Source: Candidatus Paracaedibacteraceae bacterium
Lineage (GTDB): Bacteria; Pseudomonadota; Alphaproteobacteria; Paracaedibacterales; Paracaedibacteraceae
Reading direction: 5' to 3'
Length of the DNA: 64,000 bases
Assembly: GCA_019459505.1 (NCBI GenBank)
Contig: JAIBEV010000141.1
Span: forward strand, 54,003-118,002
Shown here: positions 1-8,758 of the stretch, piece by piece
Layout of the letters: each line of letters starts with the position of its first letter
Numbering within the stretch: position 1 is the stretch's first letter
Made by a program: the position numbers and the translations under genes
Notes under the pieces: model-generated
Databases searched by the model: none
The model's input: only the letters and a program-made list of their open reading frames with translations
Told to the model about the DNA's origin: nothing

Positions 1-2
1 AA

Positions 3-851
3 GACTTACACAAACTAACGTCCACCAGTTATATTCGGATGATGGGTCATACAGCCGCGGTTAACATCGGCCTTCTCTTCCAACTTAAGGGTCGTATTAT
101 TCCAACGGCAACGGCCTGTACCTCGGGAAGTTTGGCCATTGGTTATGCAGCCGAAGCCATTCGCTCTGCCAAGCAAGATATTGTGATTGCTGGTGGCGCT
201 GAAGAATTATGCCCCTCAATGGCCGCTGTGTTTGATGTCCTTTATGCCACCAGTACAACCAAGGATCCATATTTGGCTCCTCGCCCTTATGATGGTCAAC
301 GAGACGGATTGGTACTCGGAGAGGGTGCAACTTCCCTGGTCCTTGAAGACTATGAGCATGCCAAGGCTCGGGGAGCAACCATTTATGCGGAAATTGTTGG
401 TTTTGCTACCAATATGGATGGTAACCATATTACGCAACCCTCTCCCGCTACCATCGAAACTGTTATGAAATTAGCCTTAGAGGATGCTCAGCTCTCCCCC
501 AAAGATATGGGGTTTATCAGTGGCCATGGTACGGCTACAGAGTTTGGTGACATTGTGGAAACCACAGCCACTCATGCCGTTTTTGTTAAGGATAAGCCAA
601 TCCATTCCCTCAAAAGCTATTTTGGCCACACCTTAGGGACGTGTGGAGCTTTAGAATCTTGGTTAGGCATTGAAATGATGCGGGATCAATGGATTGCCCC
701 GACTGCTAATCTTGTCACCATTGACGAGCGCTGTGCGCCTTTACATTATATAAAAGGCACCGGGCTCTCTTTAGAAACAAATTATTTTATGAATAATAAC
801 TATGCCTTTGGGGGCATTAATACCAGTCTAATCTTCAAGAAAGTTATATGA
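3..851 (+). CDS. Beta-ketoacyl-ACP synthase, 5'-truncated by window edge
   Basis: Condensing enzyme that extends an acyl chain on acyl carrier protein. The frame is open to the left edge, so the N-terminal third is missing. The thiolase-fold triad is visible: the nucleophile Cys in TATACTSGS, the first His in SGHGTAT, and the second His with its preceding Lys in SLKSYFGHTLG. The C-terminal NNYAFGGINTSL motif is intact. The stretch AGGAEELCP and the SLKSYFGHTLG wording remind me of ketosynthases from aryl-polyene-type clusters more than of housekeeping FabF, but that is a resemblance from memory. A hairpin terminator follows, so this is the last gene of its transcription unit. Confidence 0.88.
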   Translation, partial: DLHKLTSTSYIRMMGHTAAVNIGLLFQLKGRIIPTATACTSGSLAIGYAAEAIRSAKQDIVIAGGAEELCPSMAAVFDVLYATSTTKDPYLAPRPYDGQRDGLVLGEGATSLVLEDYEHAKARGATIYAEIVGFATNMDGNHITQPSPATIETVMKLALEDAQLSPKDMGFISGHGTATEFGDIVETTATHAVFVKDKPIHSLKSYFGHTLGTCGALESWLGIEMMRDQWIAPTANLVTIDERCAPLHYIKGTGLSLETNYFMNNNYAFGGINTSLIFKKVI

Positions 852-911
852 TTGTTTTCCTGAAGCGATGGTTAATAATCTAACTTTAAGAATTATTAGA
901 TGAACATCTGT

Positions 912-936
912 GAGCTAATACCCGGAGGATTGGCTC
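912..936 (+). terminator. Hairpin terminator after ketosynthase
   Basis: The 8-bp arms GAGCTAAT and ATTGGCTC pair with one G-U wobble, followed by CACTATTTT. A close relative of this hairpin lies at 2097-2121, beyond the next gene. Confidence 0.5.
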
Positions 937-1248
937 ACTATTTTACTGCAACTTTTCCCTCTAACCTGAGTGGATAACTTATTAAAATCTACTTTGAGAA
1001 CTTTGTTGAAGGTCGGTAAAATTACAACCAATTGCCATTAATTTGGTTTACTCCTTATGGTCTCCCCTCCTTACAATGCTTACATTATTTACCTCTAGAT
1101 TACTTTATGAGCAACAATCATCATCGAGCGGTATCAATAATAGTTTTAAATAAATTAAAAGAGTTTATTGCTACTAGCAAATATGTAGCAAGTTTAAATA
1201 TTTATACCTATATTAAGGGCATCATTTAAATAGAAAAAAGAATTAAAC
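937..1248. other. Intergenic, no gene seen
   Basis: About 310 bases between the ketosynthase terminator and the LRR gene. A 65-codon open frame at 1032-1229 has no clear ribosome binding site and no recognisable protein character. I see nothing else here except the presumed promoter region of the LRR gene, where no convincing -35/-10 pair stands out. Confidence 0.4.
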
Positions 1249-2046
1249 ATGAAATTATACCGCTCAATAATATTAAGTTTATGCTTGTCAGCTATCTCTC
1301 CATCCTTTGCTGTAACATATAGAGCTTCTCATTCTGACATAGAAAAAGTAGAGTTTAATAAGCTGCCTGTCGATACGCAGCAATTGGGTGCGGAATATGC
1401 CCCTCAACAAGATTTTCTTCATCTTCTAGTGATAAATAAAGAATTATCTTCTATCATCCAAGATGTAAGATTTAGACGCGTTTGGCCTTATTTCCTTAAA
1501 GAACCTATAATAGGCGACTATACCCAAAGCTTAAAAACGTACCTTGAAGAAGCAAAACTTAAGGACCAGACAGTATCCCTTCGACTAACAGGTATAAGTT
1601 CCCACTTAAAAACTCTAACTTCAGAACTAGAAAATTATAGTAATCTATTAAAATATTTAAATATAAATTGTGCTCATGCTGATAAAGTTCCTTTTCTTGA
1701 AAATTTAGAGTTTCTAGCTACGGCCTCTCACCTTGAAACTCTAGAGTTAAATGATATTAACATTCGTAATTTAAGCTCCTTAGCAAACTCAATTCACCTT
1801 ACTAAGCTTAACTTATCCTCTGCAGGAGTTGAGGATATCAGTCCTTTAGCAACCTTGCTTAACCTTACTAATCTTGATTTATCTTACACAGATGTGTCGG
1901 ATATCAGTCCTCTAGCAAAACTGAACTACCTTACTACACTTAAGTTGAATCAGACAAAGGTCAAGGATATTAGTTCTTTAGCAACCTTACCTAACCTTGC
2001 CTACCTTAACTTATATCAAACAAACGTGACGGATACAGGTCTTTAG
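1249..2046 (+). CDS. Secreted leucine-rich-repeat protein, frameshifted near C-terminus
   Basis: Predicted exported LRR protein of 265 aa. Residues 1-21 form a signal peptide (MKLYRSIILSLCLSAI..SFA). From about residue 160 come roughly 22-residue repeats of the form L..L..LxLxxTxVxDISPLA, the internalin/BspA-like type used for protein-protein contacts, often with host targets. In the last repeat the DNA is one base shorter than its siblings (compare 1850-1870 and 1968-1988 with 2031-2050). This turns TTA GCA into an in-frame TAG, and repeat-like coding continues for a few codons in another frame. The protein therefore appears clipped. Similar terminator hairpins flank the gene on both sides. 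Confidence 0.75.
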   Translation: MKLYRSIILSLCLSAISPSFAVTYRASHSDIEKVEFNKLPVDTQQLGAEYAPQQDFLHLLVINKELSSIIQDVRFRRVWPYFLKEPIIGDYTQSLKTYLEEAKLKDQTVSLRLTGISSHLKTLTSELENYSNLLKYLNINCAHADKVPFLENLEFLATASHLETLELNDINIRNLSSLANSIHLTKLNLSSAGVEDISPLATLLNLTNLDLSYTDVSDISPLAKLNYLTTLKLNQTKVKDISSLATLPNLAYLNLYQTNVTDTGL

Positions 2047-2096
2047 CAAGCTTATCTCAGCTTACCTAAGCTACCATACTTAGGAGTTTTTCCTCT

Positions 2097-2121
2097 GAGC
2101 TAATCCTTTAGGGATTAGCTC
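2097..2121 (+). terminator. Hairpin terminator after LRR gene
   Basis: A perfect 10-bp stem, GAGCTAATCC with GGATTAGCTC around a 5-base loop, followed by ACTATTTCGCTCTTTCTTT. It is homologous to the hairpin at 912-936. Confidence 0.6.
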
Positions 2122-2158
2122 ACTATTTCGCTCTTTCTTTCTTATGCTCTGGAGAAGA

Positions 2159-3685
2159 TTAGGATAGGACAAGCTTGCTAAATACATCCTTGGTGAGTGA
2201 GGATATTACCATATTGGGTGCCGCTTTCTTTTCAACAACCTCTTTGGCTAATTTGAACGCTTTGACAGCATTAACACGCCCTTTGCCAAAGATCTCTGGC
2301 TTAAACGCAATACCATGATTATTATCTTCCCAAAATTGATCACAGGATTGGATTAAACAATCCTTCAATTCCATCGCATTCAGTTGGGGGTAATATTTAC
2401 TCATAAGCGTTAAGATCCCAGAAACATGCGGGGTGGCCATAGAGGTCCCTGACATCGAATCGAATTCATCCATTGCCACTGTCGCCATTATATTTTCTCC
2501 GGGACCAAAAACAAAATTATCCGAAAGTTTTCCTGGTAAATTCGAAAATTGACTGATGGTTTGGCCATCTTCTTTTAAAGAGCCCACCAATAACATCCGC
2601 CGCGCTAAGGCTTGATTTTTGGATAAAATCCAAGCCCCATGCGTTGCCATCCAAATCCCTTTATTCCAATAAGTTAGAAAGCCAGAATTTAACTCATCCG
2701 TGACAAATTTTGAATCATTGCCAGCTGCCATCACCAAGAGTCGATCATTTTTTTCTAGTTCATTTAACAGCTTATCGAAATCGCGCATTTCAAGGCGGTT
2801 GACTAAATAGTGAAAAGAGGCACTAATAACTTTAGCCGGATTACCTTTAATTCTGTTGATCAGCTGATCAATTCCTTCAAATTCTACTGGTAGCACTTGT
2901 GCACCATAAGCGACACCCTTATGGGTCCCCGACTTTGCATCAGCGGCAATGGTACCAGCAACATGGGTTCCATGCACATCATCCATCGTATACTTTTCAC
3001 CTTCTTCTGGATGTTTTATGTACCGATCTTTGAGACTGAACTTAACATGACAGTTATCTACAAAGCCACAATCCCATACAATAACTTGGGCTCTATCTCC
3101 ATTAAGCCCTAAATTATGGAGTTCATTCACTCCAGTAACTTTATGAGGATGCAAAGGACCATGAAGCAAGTAAGCGGAAGGATCTAAGTGAACCTTAGTA
3201 TCAATTTCTTTCCATTTGGAAATTTCTAATTGTTCTGCTTCTAAAAATTCCTGAAACCGAGCAGAAAATTTAATTGGACCAAAATTGGGATAATGATCAT
3301 AATCCTCTATATTATATTTTTGCATAAAGCGGCGAGCATAGTTGACCCAGTATTCATGTTCTCTAATCTTCTTAAAGGTATAGTTATACAGATCTTTTTT
3401 CTTGTAAAAAAGTTGATGAATGGTGGGATATTGATAAGGGTTATACATTTTCTGCTGGCTATAAAGGTATTCTGCACGGTAAACTTCCATATTTAGATCA
3501 TCCTGATCAAAGTGAAAGTTGTTGTTCCGATAGCCTGCTCCAAGACGGTTGACAATCTCACTTTTAACCAGCATGAAATCACGGGCCTGATCTAAATCCA
3601 TGGTGGCCAATTCTTGGTCAAAGGAGAATCCTAATGAACTACTAATCAAGCTTAGACAGAAAAACCTTTTGAAACAAAAATGCAT
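2159..3685 (-). CDS. Secreted subtilisin-family (S8) serine protease
   Basis: Exported subtilase of 508 aa. The chosen start is the inner ATG (protein MHFCFKRFF...), because a GGGGG ribosome binding site sits six bases before it; the upstream ATG at 3697 lacks one. Residues 1-20 are a signal peptide and about 20-195 a prodomain-like region. The catalytic triad is complete: Asp205 in VIVWD, His238 in HGTHVAGT, oxyanion Asn323 in AAGND and Ser415 in GTSMATPH. After the catalytic domain (ending near 475) only a short tail remains, with no anchor or autotransporter barrel. It stands alone between the LRR gene and a repeat-bearing spacer. Extracellular or periplasmic proteolysis, possibly of host protein, is inferred. 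Confidence 0.88.
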   Translation of the reverse strand: MHFCFKRFFCLSLISSSLGFSFDQELATMDLDQARDFMLVKSEIVNRLGAGYRNNNFHFDQDDLNMEVYRAEYLYSQQKMYNPYQYPTIHQLFYKKKDLYNYTFKKIREHEYWVNYARRFMQKYNIEDYDHYPNFGPIKFSARFQEFLEAEQLEISKWKEIDTKVHLDPSAYLLHGPLHPHKVTGVNELHNLGLNGDRAQVIVWDCGFVDNCHVKFSLKDRYIKHPEEGEKYTMDDVHGTHVAGTIAADAKSGTHKGVAYGAQVLPVEFEGIDQLINRIKGNPAKVISASFHYLVNRLEMRDFDKLLNELEKNDRLLVMAAGNDSKFVTDELNSGFLTYWNKGIWMATHGAWILSKNQALARRMLLVGSLKEDGQTISQFSNLPGKLSDNFVFGPGENIMATVAMDEFDSMSGTSMATPHVSGILTLMSKYYPQLNAMELKDCLIQSCDQFWEDNNHGIAFKPEIFGKGRVNAVKAFKLAKEVVEKKAAPNMVISSLTKDVFSKLVLS

Positions 3686-3867
3686 ATTTACCCCCATGAA
3701 TTGTAATAAAAATTAATAAGAGCCTTACAATTTAGAAATTAAATTATGTTTCATTAAAAAGCGGTTAAGGAGGGGCAACTTTTTTGGATTGGAAGAGAAT
3801 ATTTTTCCCGATGAGCATAGGAAGAGGCGGAAACTTAATAGATTGCAAGAGAAAATAATAAATGCTT

Positions 3868-3960
3868 CCCGTGGCTTGACCAGGGGTCTCGATATTACAA
3901 GAGTAATCCTCTGGCAGCTCGATTTCCCCGCTCAGAGGCAAGAAATAGCAAAACTGGAAG
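3868..3960. repeat. Dispersed palindromic repeat, partial copy
   Basis: The stretch around GGGGTCTCGATATTACAAGAG, then GGCAGCTCGA and CCCCGCTC, matches the downstream half of the composite repeat seen at 13931-14070 and 37870-38275. It lies in the spacer between the subtilase and alanine dehydrogenase genes. The spurious minus-strand frame 3765-3983 covers it. Confidence 0.6.
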
Positions 3961-3975
3961 AATAAAATACTCTCC

Positions 3976-5091
3976 CTAAGCAACCGCTTGCAGGGGGTCT
4001 AAAAATTTTAGCTGCAACGCTTGAGCAACAACTGAATGCGTAATTTGTCCCTGGTAAACATTCAACCCATTGCGAAGATGAATATCGTCCCGCAATGCTT
4101 GAACTGTACCCTTTTGAGCTAAAGCGACAATAAAAGGCAAGGTTGCATTATTCAAAGCCAACGTTGATGTACGAGCCACTGCGCCAGGCATATTGGTGAC
4201 ACAGTAATGGATAATATCCTCCTCGATATAGACAGGATCCGAATGGGTTGTCGGACGGCTTGACTCAAAGCAGCCGCCTTGGTCAATTGCTACATCCACG
4301 AGAACGGACCCTTTTTTCATCTTTTTCAAAAGATCACGGCTGACCAATTTCGGTGCTGCAGCTCCTGCCACTAAGACAGCCCCCACTACCAGATCAGCCA
4401 TTATTATATACTCTTCCAGGAGATCCTGTGTTGAATAAAGGGTTTGAACCCGGCCATCGAAGAGCCAATCTAATTCATTCAGACGGCGGGGGTTTTTATC
4501 AAATATAGCGACTTTGGCCCCTAAACCCACAGCCATCTTAGCAGCATTGGCACCAACCACTCCTCCACCAATAACCGCGACCCGTGCCGGTGCTACTCCT
4601 GCCACACCCCCCAGCAGAACACCACGTCCTCCCTTGCCTTTTTCCAAGTAAGAAGCACCAGCTTGGATGGACATCCGTCCGGCCACCTCACTCATCGGCG
4701 CGAGCAAAGGTAATCCTCCCAAAGTGTCAGTGACTGTTTCATAAGCAATAGCTGTACAGGTAGACTCCATCAATCCTTGGGCTTGGTGGGGATCAGGCGC
4801 TAAATGAAGAAATGTAAAGAGAGTATGATGGGGCCTCAGCATTTTCCATTCGGCTTCTTGCGGTTCCTTCACCTTCACAATTAGCTCTGCTTTGGAAAAA
4901 ACTTCTTGGGCAGTCGAGAGAATTTCCGCCCCTGCCTTGCGATAATCCTCATCACTAAAATCGATGCTCACACCGGCCTGGGTTTCGACATAAACAGTAT
5001 GCCCTAAAGCCACCAATTCACGAACAGATGAAGGAGTCATTCCTACCCGATACTCATGAATTTTAATTTCTTTTGGAATACCAATTTTCAT
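3976..5091 (-). CDS. ald: Alanine dehydrogenase
   Basis: NAD-dependent L-alanine dehydrogenase (EC 1.4.1.1), reversibly converting alanine to pyruvate and ammonium in the cytoplasm. At 371 aa it has the standard family length. The N-terminus MKIGIPKEIK..EYRV is diagnostic. Lys75 in VKVKEP and His96 in FLHLAPD are the substrate-binding pair, GGGVVG at 175-180 is the NAD Rossmann motif, and VLVDVAIDQGG carries the conserved Asp. An AAGGAG ribosome binding site lies eight bases before the ATG. It is transcribed alone. It would let the cell burn host alanine as a carbon source, feeding the TCA enzymes encoded elsewhere in the window. Confidence 0.95.
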   Translation of the reverse strand: MKIGIPKEIKIHEYRVGMTPSSVRELVALGHTVYVETQAGVSIDFSDEDYRKAGAEILSTAQEVFSKAELIVKVKEPQEAEWKMLRPHHTLFTFLHLAPDPHQAQGLMESTCTAIAYETVTDTLGGLPLLAPMSEVAGRMSIQAGASYLEKGKGGRGVLLGGVAGVAPARVAVIGGGVVGANAAKMAVGLGAKVAIFDKNPRRLNELDWLFDGRVQTLYSTQDLLEEYIIMADLVVGAVLVAGAAAPKLVSRDLLKKMKKGSVLVDVAIDQGGCFESSRPTTHSDPVYIEEDIIHYCVTNMPGAVARTSTLALNNATLPFIVALAQKGTVQALRDDIHLRNGLNVYQGQITHSVVAQALQLKFLDPLQAVA

Positions 5092-5133
5092 CCGTTAACT
5101 CCTTACATTATAAAGTTTAATTTTTTTGTATTT

Positions 5134-6324
5134 CTATCGAGTTGGCGAAACCGTCTCACCCGTTTTAGGAGTCCCCATCCCTAAAAATCTCATTAACGCC
5201 ACTAAATCTTCAGGGGAAGAACCCATCTCATTAAAAATTTCCATCAACGATTTACTTTCCCAGCTGATGACGCGACGTAATATTTGGGGGGCAGGACTAT
5301 GAGGTTCTAAACGGTCTAGTAAATTAGCAATATCAGATAGCTGCTTATAAGCTTGCTCCCGAGATTGCAATGTGTTAGAAGCCGTGGTGGAAGTTGGTAC
5401 AACTATAGAAAGAGAAGAGTCTGCTGTCCCTTCCAGCAGAGGGCCCTCGCCTAAAACTGTATCAGTTACCTCTGGCGGGTGGGGAACGGATAAATTTAAA
5501 GAATCATCAGTTGGATCACTGACAGTACGCTGCCGTGTGGCCATTTCCGATTTATAAATACGAGTCATTTCATCCAAATGTCCCTCTAATTCATCAAATG
5601 CCAAGGTATTATGAGGAAACTTTTGATCCAGGACCTCTTTTAAATTATGCAATGTAGATCTTGTCGTCTCCAAGCTTTCAATGTAATGATCGCCTGCTTC
5701 GGTCGAAACTCTGGATAACAACGTATAACAATTCTTAAAATTAACTTGTCCTCGTTCTTCAGCCTTTTTTATAAGCCGGTCGGCATTGGGGGCTCGCTTA
5801 ATGACTGAATCAAACCGTTGAGCTGCCAACCAGTCAGCCAGCGTAATCCCTTCTCCTAATTCATTAGGAACAAAAATTAATTTAACAAGCCGAGCACTAA
5901 GAGATTTATCTAACCAGTCATAAAATTGAGAACGGTATTCAAAATCTTTATTCTGAACAGTTGGATACATACTGTCCCAAAAAGCGGCTGTTAATTGGGT
6001 AATTAATTCTAATCCTCGTTGTAATCCCAGGATACCATCCAGAATTATCCAGGCTTCGCCCAGCCATCCAGCTATTTGTAAGTCTTTTGTTTGATTGCTT
6101 AAAGCCTGACAACATAATGATTCGACACGCCCCCAGTCCGATCGTTTGAGCTCATACTGCCAAATTCCATAAGACACCGTATCATCATCTTCACGCCGAG
6201 CATCACGTATATCATCATAAATACGATCATATCGCAGGGAAATTCCACTCGGATTGTCGCCAGAAATAGGAACGACTAACAAATCAACAGCTTTAAAGCT
6301 TTCACGGATAGGATTTTCCGCCAT
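5134..6324 (-). CDS. tssA: Type VI secretion system protein TssA
   Basis: TssA (ImpA family), a cytoplasmic cap or baseplate-associated factor that primes and coordinates assembly of the T6SS tail tube and sheath. The 396-aa protein has the ImpA_N domain at roughly residues 10-130 (PISGDNPSGISLRYD..YDDIRDARREDD). A Ser/Thr/Pro-rich linker lies around 260-320, and the C-terminal segment contains REQAYKQLSDIA..LDRLEPHSPAPQIL, the typical ImpA ending. An AGGAGG site lies six bases before ATG. It is divergent from tssK across a 196-bp spacer that must hold promoters for both sides. Confidence 0.88.
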   Translation of the reverse strand: MAENPIRESFKAVDLLVVPISGDNPSGISLRYDRIYDDIRDARREDDDTVSYGIWQYELKRSDWGRVESLCCQALSNQTKDLQIAGWLGEAWIILDGILGLQRGLELITQLTAAFWDSMYPTVQNKDFEYRSQFYDWLDKSLSARLVKLIFVPNELGEGITLADWLAAQRFDSVIKRAPNADRLIKKAEERGQVNFKNCYTLLSRVSTEAGDHYIESLETTRSTLHNLKEVLDQKFPHNTLAFDELEGHLDEMTRIYKSEMATRQRTVSDPTDDSLNLSVPHPPEVTDTVLGEGPLLEGTADSSLSIVVPTSTTASNTLQSREQAYKQLSDIANLLDRLEPHSPAPQILRRVISWESKSLMEIFNEMGSSPEDLVALMRFLGMGTPKTGETVSPTR

Positions 6325-6520
6325 AGTATCCTCCTAGTTATTTATTGTTAGATTTGGCCAGCGAAGGATTACTACGGAAGAATAAAAAACAGCGCCAGTC
6401 GAGACGCCATTGAAATATAGAAGGGAGGCCATTGCTCATTTCCTCTTGTGTCTTTTGATTAATCTTTGCATACTAAAAATGAAACGTAAATTTTTAATTA
6501 ATTTTTTTAAGGATTTTAGT
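6325..6520. promoter_or_regulatory. Divergent tssA/tssK control region
   Basis: The spacer between the divergent starts of tssA and tssK, after moving the tssK start to 6521. No clear operator or well-matched sigma-70 pair could be picked out by eye. That promoters lie here is inferred from the gene arrangement. Confidence 0.4.
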
Positions 6521-7894
6521 ATGAGTCAAGATCTTCCTTTAGTACCGGCCATCCAATGGTACGAAGGAATGTTGCTGTCACCGCAACACTTTCAACAGCT
6601 TGAATTAAGATCTCATCAAATCTTAACCGCCCATCTTAAAAATTTATCCCCCCATCACTGGGGGATTATAGACTTAGAATTTGATAGTATCACTCTTCCC
6701 ACGGGTCTCTTGCGGATCAACCATGTTAAGGTAATTATGCCAGATGGATTGATTGTTGATTACACAGCTAAGCCTGAGGCTCTACAACTTCAACTAGATC
6801 TAAGTCCATTTCAAGATGCCCTGATGGATCATCCTTGCACCGTTTATTTATGTATTCCAGAAATGATTCAAGGGTCTTCTCCCATTACTGGTGAATGGCC
6901 TCGCTATATAGCCACAGAAGGTGATGATGTTCTTGATTATAATGCAGCCGACAATGTGATTCATATGCCGCGTTTGCAACCCAAATTATCACTAATTGTG
7001 GCGGATGCACCACCAGCCCGCTATACAAGTATTCCGATTGCCAAGCTTGACTATAGTGATGAGGTTTATTCTTTAGCCCCTTACATGGCCCCTTGCTTTA
7101 CGATTCCATCTCGCAGTCCGTTGGGTGAAAAATGTGCTAAGATGCTGCGTCGTTTTCGAGAAAAAGCAGCCTTTTTATCTGAAAAATGGCAAACACAGAT
7201 TGGAACACCCTTAGTCGGAGAAACGTCCGCTCAGCTTAAACCCATCGTTGAAAGCTTGCCTCTTTTGGAACCCTTGCTTCATGCGGGCAAAGCCCATCCT
7301 GAGGAAATCCATCGCACGCTATGTATGGTAGCCGGCAAAATGTCCACCTTACGACTTGGGCAAATCCCTCCTGTTTTTCCAAGCTATAACCATAATGAGA
7401 TTCTCAACAGTTGCTTGCCGTTACTAGAGTGGTCCACCATGATTGCTGAAAGTTTGGAAAAAGCGTTCAGCGTGGTTCTCTTTGGCCATCAAGAAAATTA
7501 TTTCTCGGTTAAGCTACAACCTGAGATCTTGACTCAACGTCTTATGATTGGTCTCAAAGGTAGTAGTACCTTGACAGAAAGAGAACTGATTGATTGGATG
7601 AAAGACGCCATCATTGTCAGTGAATCCATGTTGGAATCGGTGCGTGTGCGCCGTATTGTGGGTGCCCCCCGGCAGGTTATGGATAACAGTGAGATCAATG
7701 ATTTAATGCCCGGCCGAGACATCGTTATGTTTGGTATTAAAACTGACAATGCGTTTGTCTCCGCCAATGAACGGCTCTACATCTTTAATCCCGCTGACAT
7801 TCCTGAGAAGCGCCCATCCGAAGCGGTACTTTATTTACGTCACTCCGAATTGAGTCGGGATATAGTCAAGCAAATTGAGGAAGCAGGAATCTAA
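6521..7894 (+). CDS. tssK: Type VI secretion system baseplate protein TssK
   Basis: TssK (ImpJ/VasE family), the trimeric T6SS baseplate component linking the wedge proteins to the TssJLM membrane complex. The open frame runs back to 6410, but the family's N-terminus is VPAIQWYEGMLLSPQHFQQ. The ATG at 6521 has AAGGA eight bases upstream, giving 457 aa, the usual family size. The remainder is colinear with TssK, including LPLLEPLLHAGKAHPEEIH in the middle and the C-terminal head domain. It is first in a tssK-tssL-tssM operon, followed 24 bases later by tssL. Confidence 0.9.
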   Translation: MSQDLPLVPAIQWYEGMLLSPQHFQQLELRSHQILTAHLKNLSPHHWGIIDLEFDSITLPTGLLRINHVKVIMPDGLIVDYTAKPEALQLQLDLSPFQDALMDHPCTVYLCIPEMIQGSSPITGEWPRYIATEGDDVLDYNAADNVIHMPRLQPKLSLIVADAPPARYTSIPIAKLDYSDEVYSLAPYMAPCFTIPSRSPLGEKCAKMLRRFREKAAFLSEKWQTQIGTPLVGETSAQLKPIVESLPLLEPLLHAGKAHPEEIHRTLCMVAGKMSTLRLGQIPPVFPSYNHNEILNSCLPLLEWSTMIAESLEKAFSVVLFGHQENYFSVKLQPEILTQRLMIGLKGSSTLTERELIDWMKDAIIVSESMLESVRVRRIVGAPRQVMDNSEINDLMPGRDIVMFGIKTDNAFVSANERLYIFNPADIPEKRPSEAVLYLRHSELSRDIVKQIEEAGI

Positions 7895-7918
7895 GAAATT
7901 GGAAAGAAATGAGTAAAA

Positions 7919-8758
7919 ATGACAATTGATGCATCCGCGATCACCCAGAACTTTCTAATGCAAAACTTTCAAGAGTTTTACAGAGAACTACTTATACAAA
8001 AAGAAATTGCCCTACGCACTTTAGAAGATATGCCGGATATGCCCTCCTCAGAAACATCGACTAAAGTTGAGGACTCTCTTTCAAATGCTGAGCCACCACA
8101 AAATATAAAAATTGAGACTATCACCGATTCAATTCAATATACCTTTCGAATAATATTCGAGCGTTTTTCGTTGAACGCTCAGAATCAAGTAGGTGAATTT
8201 GCTATTAGCCATTTCCAAGATGCCTTGTATGCCATGGTCGCGCTATTGGATGAGATCTTTCTATCTTTTTCTTGGGTGGGTAAGGAACGCTGGGAGAGAA
8301 ATTTGATGGAGAAGCAAATTTTCCATACTCAAATCGCCGGCGAGCTAGTTTTTCGCAAAATTGATGACTTATTGGCCGGCAATGATCCTGTTCGCAATGA
8401 TGTGGCGAACATTTACATGATGATTTTATCGCTTGGTTTCAAGGGTAAATACAGAGATCAAGATGCTGAAAATCAAGTCACTTGGTATCGTCATGAGCTT
8501 TATAAAATGATTAATCGGCATGCCCCCCTTCTGTTTAGTGTGGGACGCGATTACCTTATTCCAGAATGTTACGATCATGTTATTTCCATGCCCGCCGGCA
8601 AAGGGATTCCTGATGTTCGCAGCTGGGTTTCAGCTTTTGCAGCAATCTTACTTGTATTTATCGTTGTTTCCTCTTTCTTATGGTTCAAACTTGTTAAAGA
8701 CATGGATGATGCCTTAGGGCAAATTTTGACTCAAGCACAAAAGTTAGGCTTATCATGA
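7919..8758 (+). CDS. tssL: Type VI secretion system protein TssL (DotU family)
   Basis: Inner-membrane component of the T6SS membrane complex, homologous to the type IVb protein DotU. The 279-aa protein has a cytoplasmic hook domain (FAISHFQDALYAMVALLDEIFL and GNDPVRNDVANIYMMILSLGFKGKYR are family signatures) and one C-terminal membrane segment at about residues 237-257. There is no OmpA-like peptidoglycan-binding extension, so wall anchoring would need a separate protein. The stop codon overlaps the tssM start in an ATGA, implying translational coupling. Confidence 0.9.
   Translation: MTIDASAITQNFLMQNFQEFYRELLIQKEIALRTLEDMPDMPSSETSTKVEDSLSNAEPPQNIKIETITDSIQYTFRIIFERFSLNAQNQVGEFAISHFQDALYAMVALLDEIFLSFSWVGKERWERNLMEKQIFHTQIAGELVFRKIDDLLAGNDPVRNDVANIYMMILSLGFKGKYRDQDAENQVTWYRHELYKMINRHAPLLFSVGRDYLIPECYDHVISMPAGKGIPDVRSWVSAFAAILLVFIVVSSFLWFKLVKDMDDALGQILTQAQKLGLS

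Noticed and set aside
1032..1229. 65-codon open frame between the ketosynthase and LRR genes
   Set aside because: No ribosome binding site, odd amino-acid composition and no family resemblance.
3765..3983. 72-codon minus-strand frame near alanine dehydrogenase
   Set aside because: It is composed of the dispersed palindromic repeat and overlaps the real ald stop.
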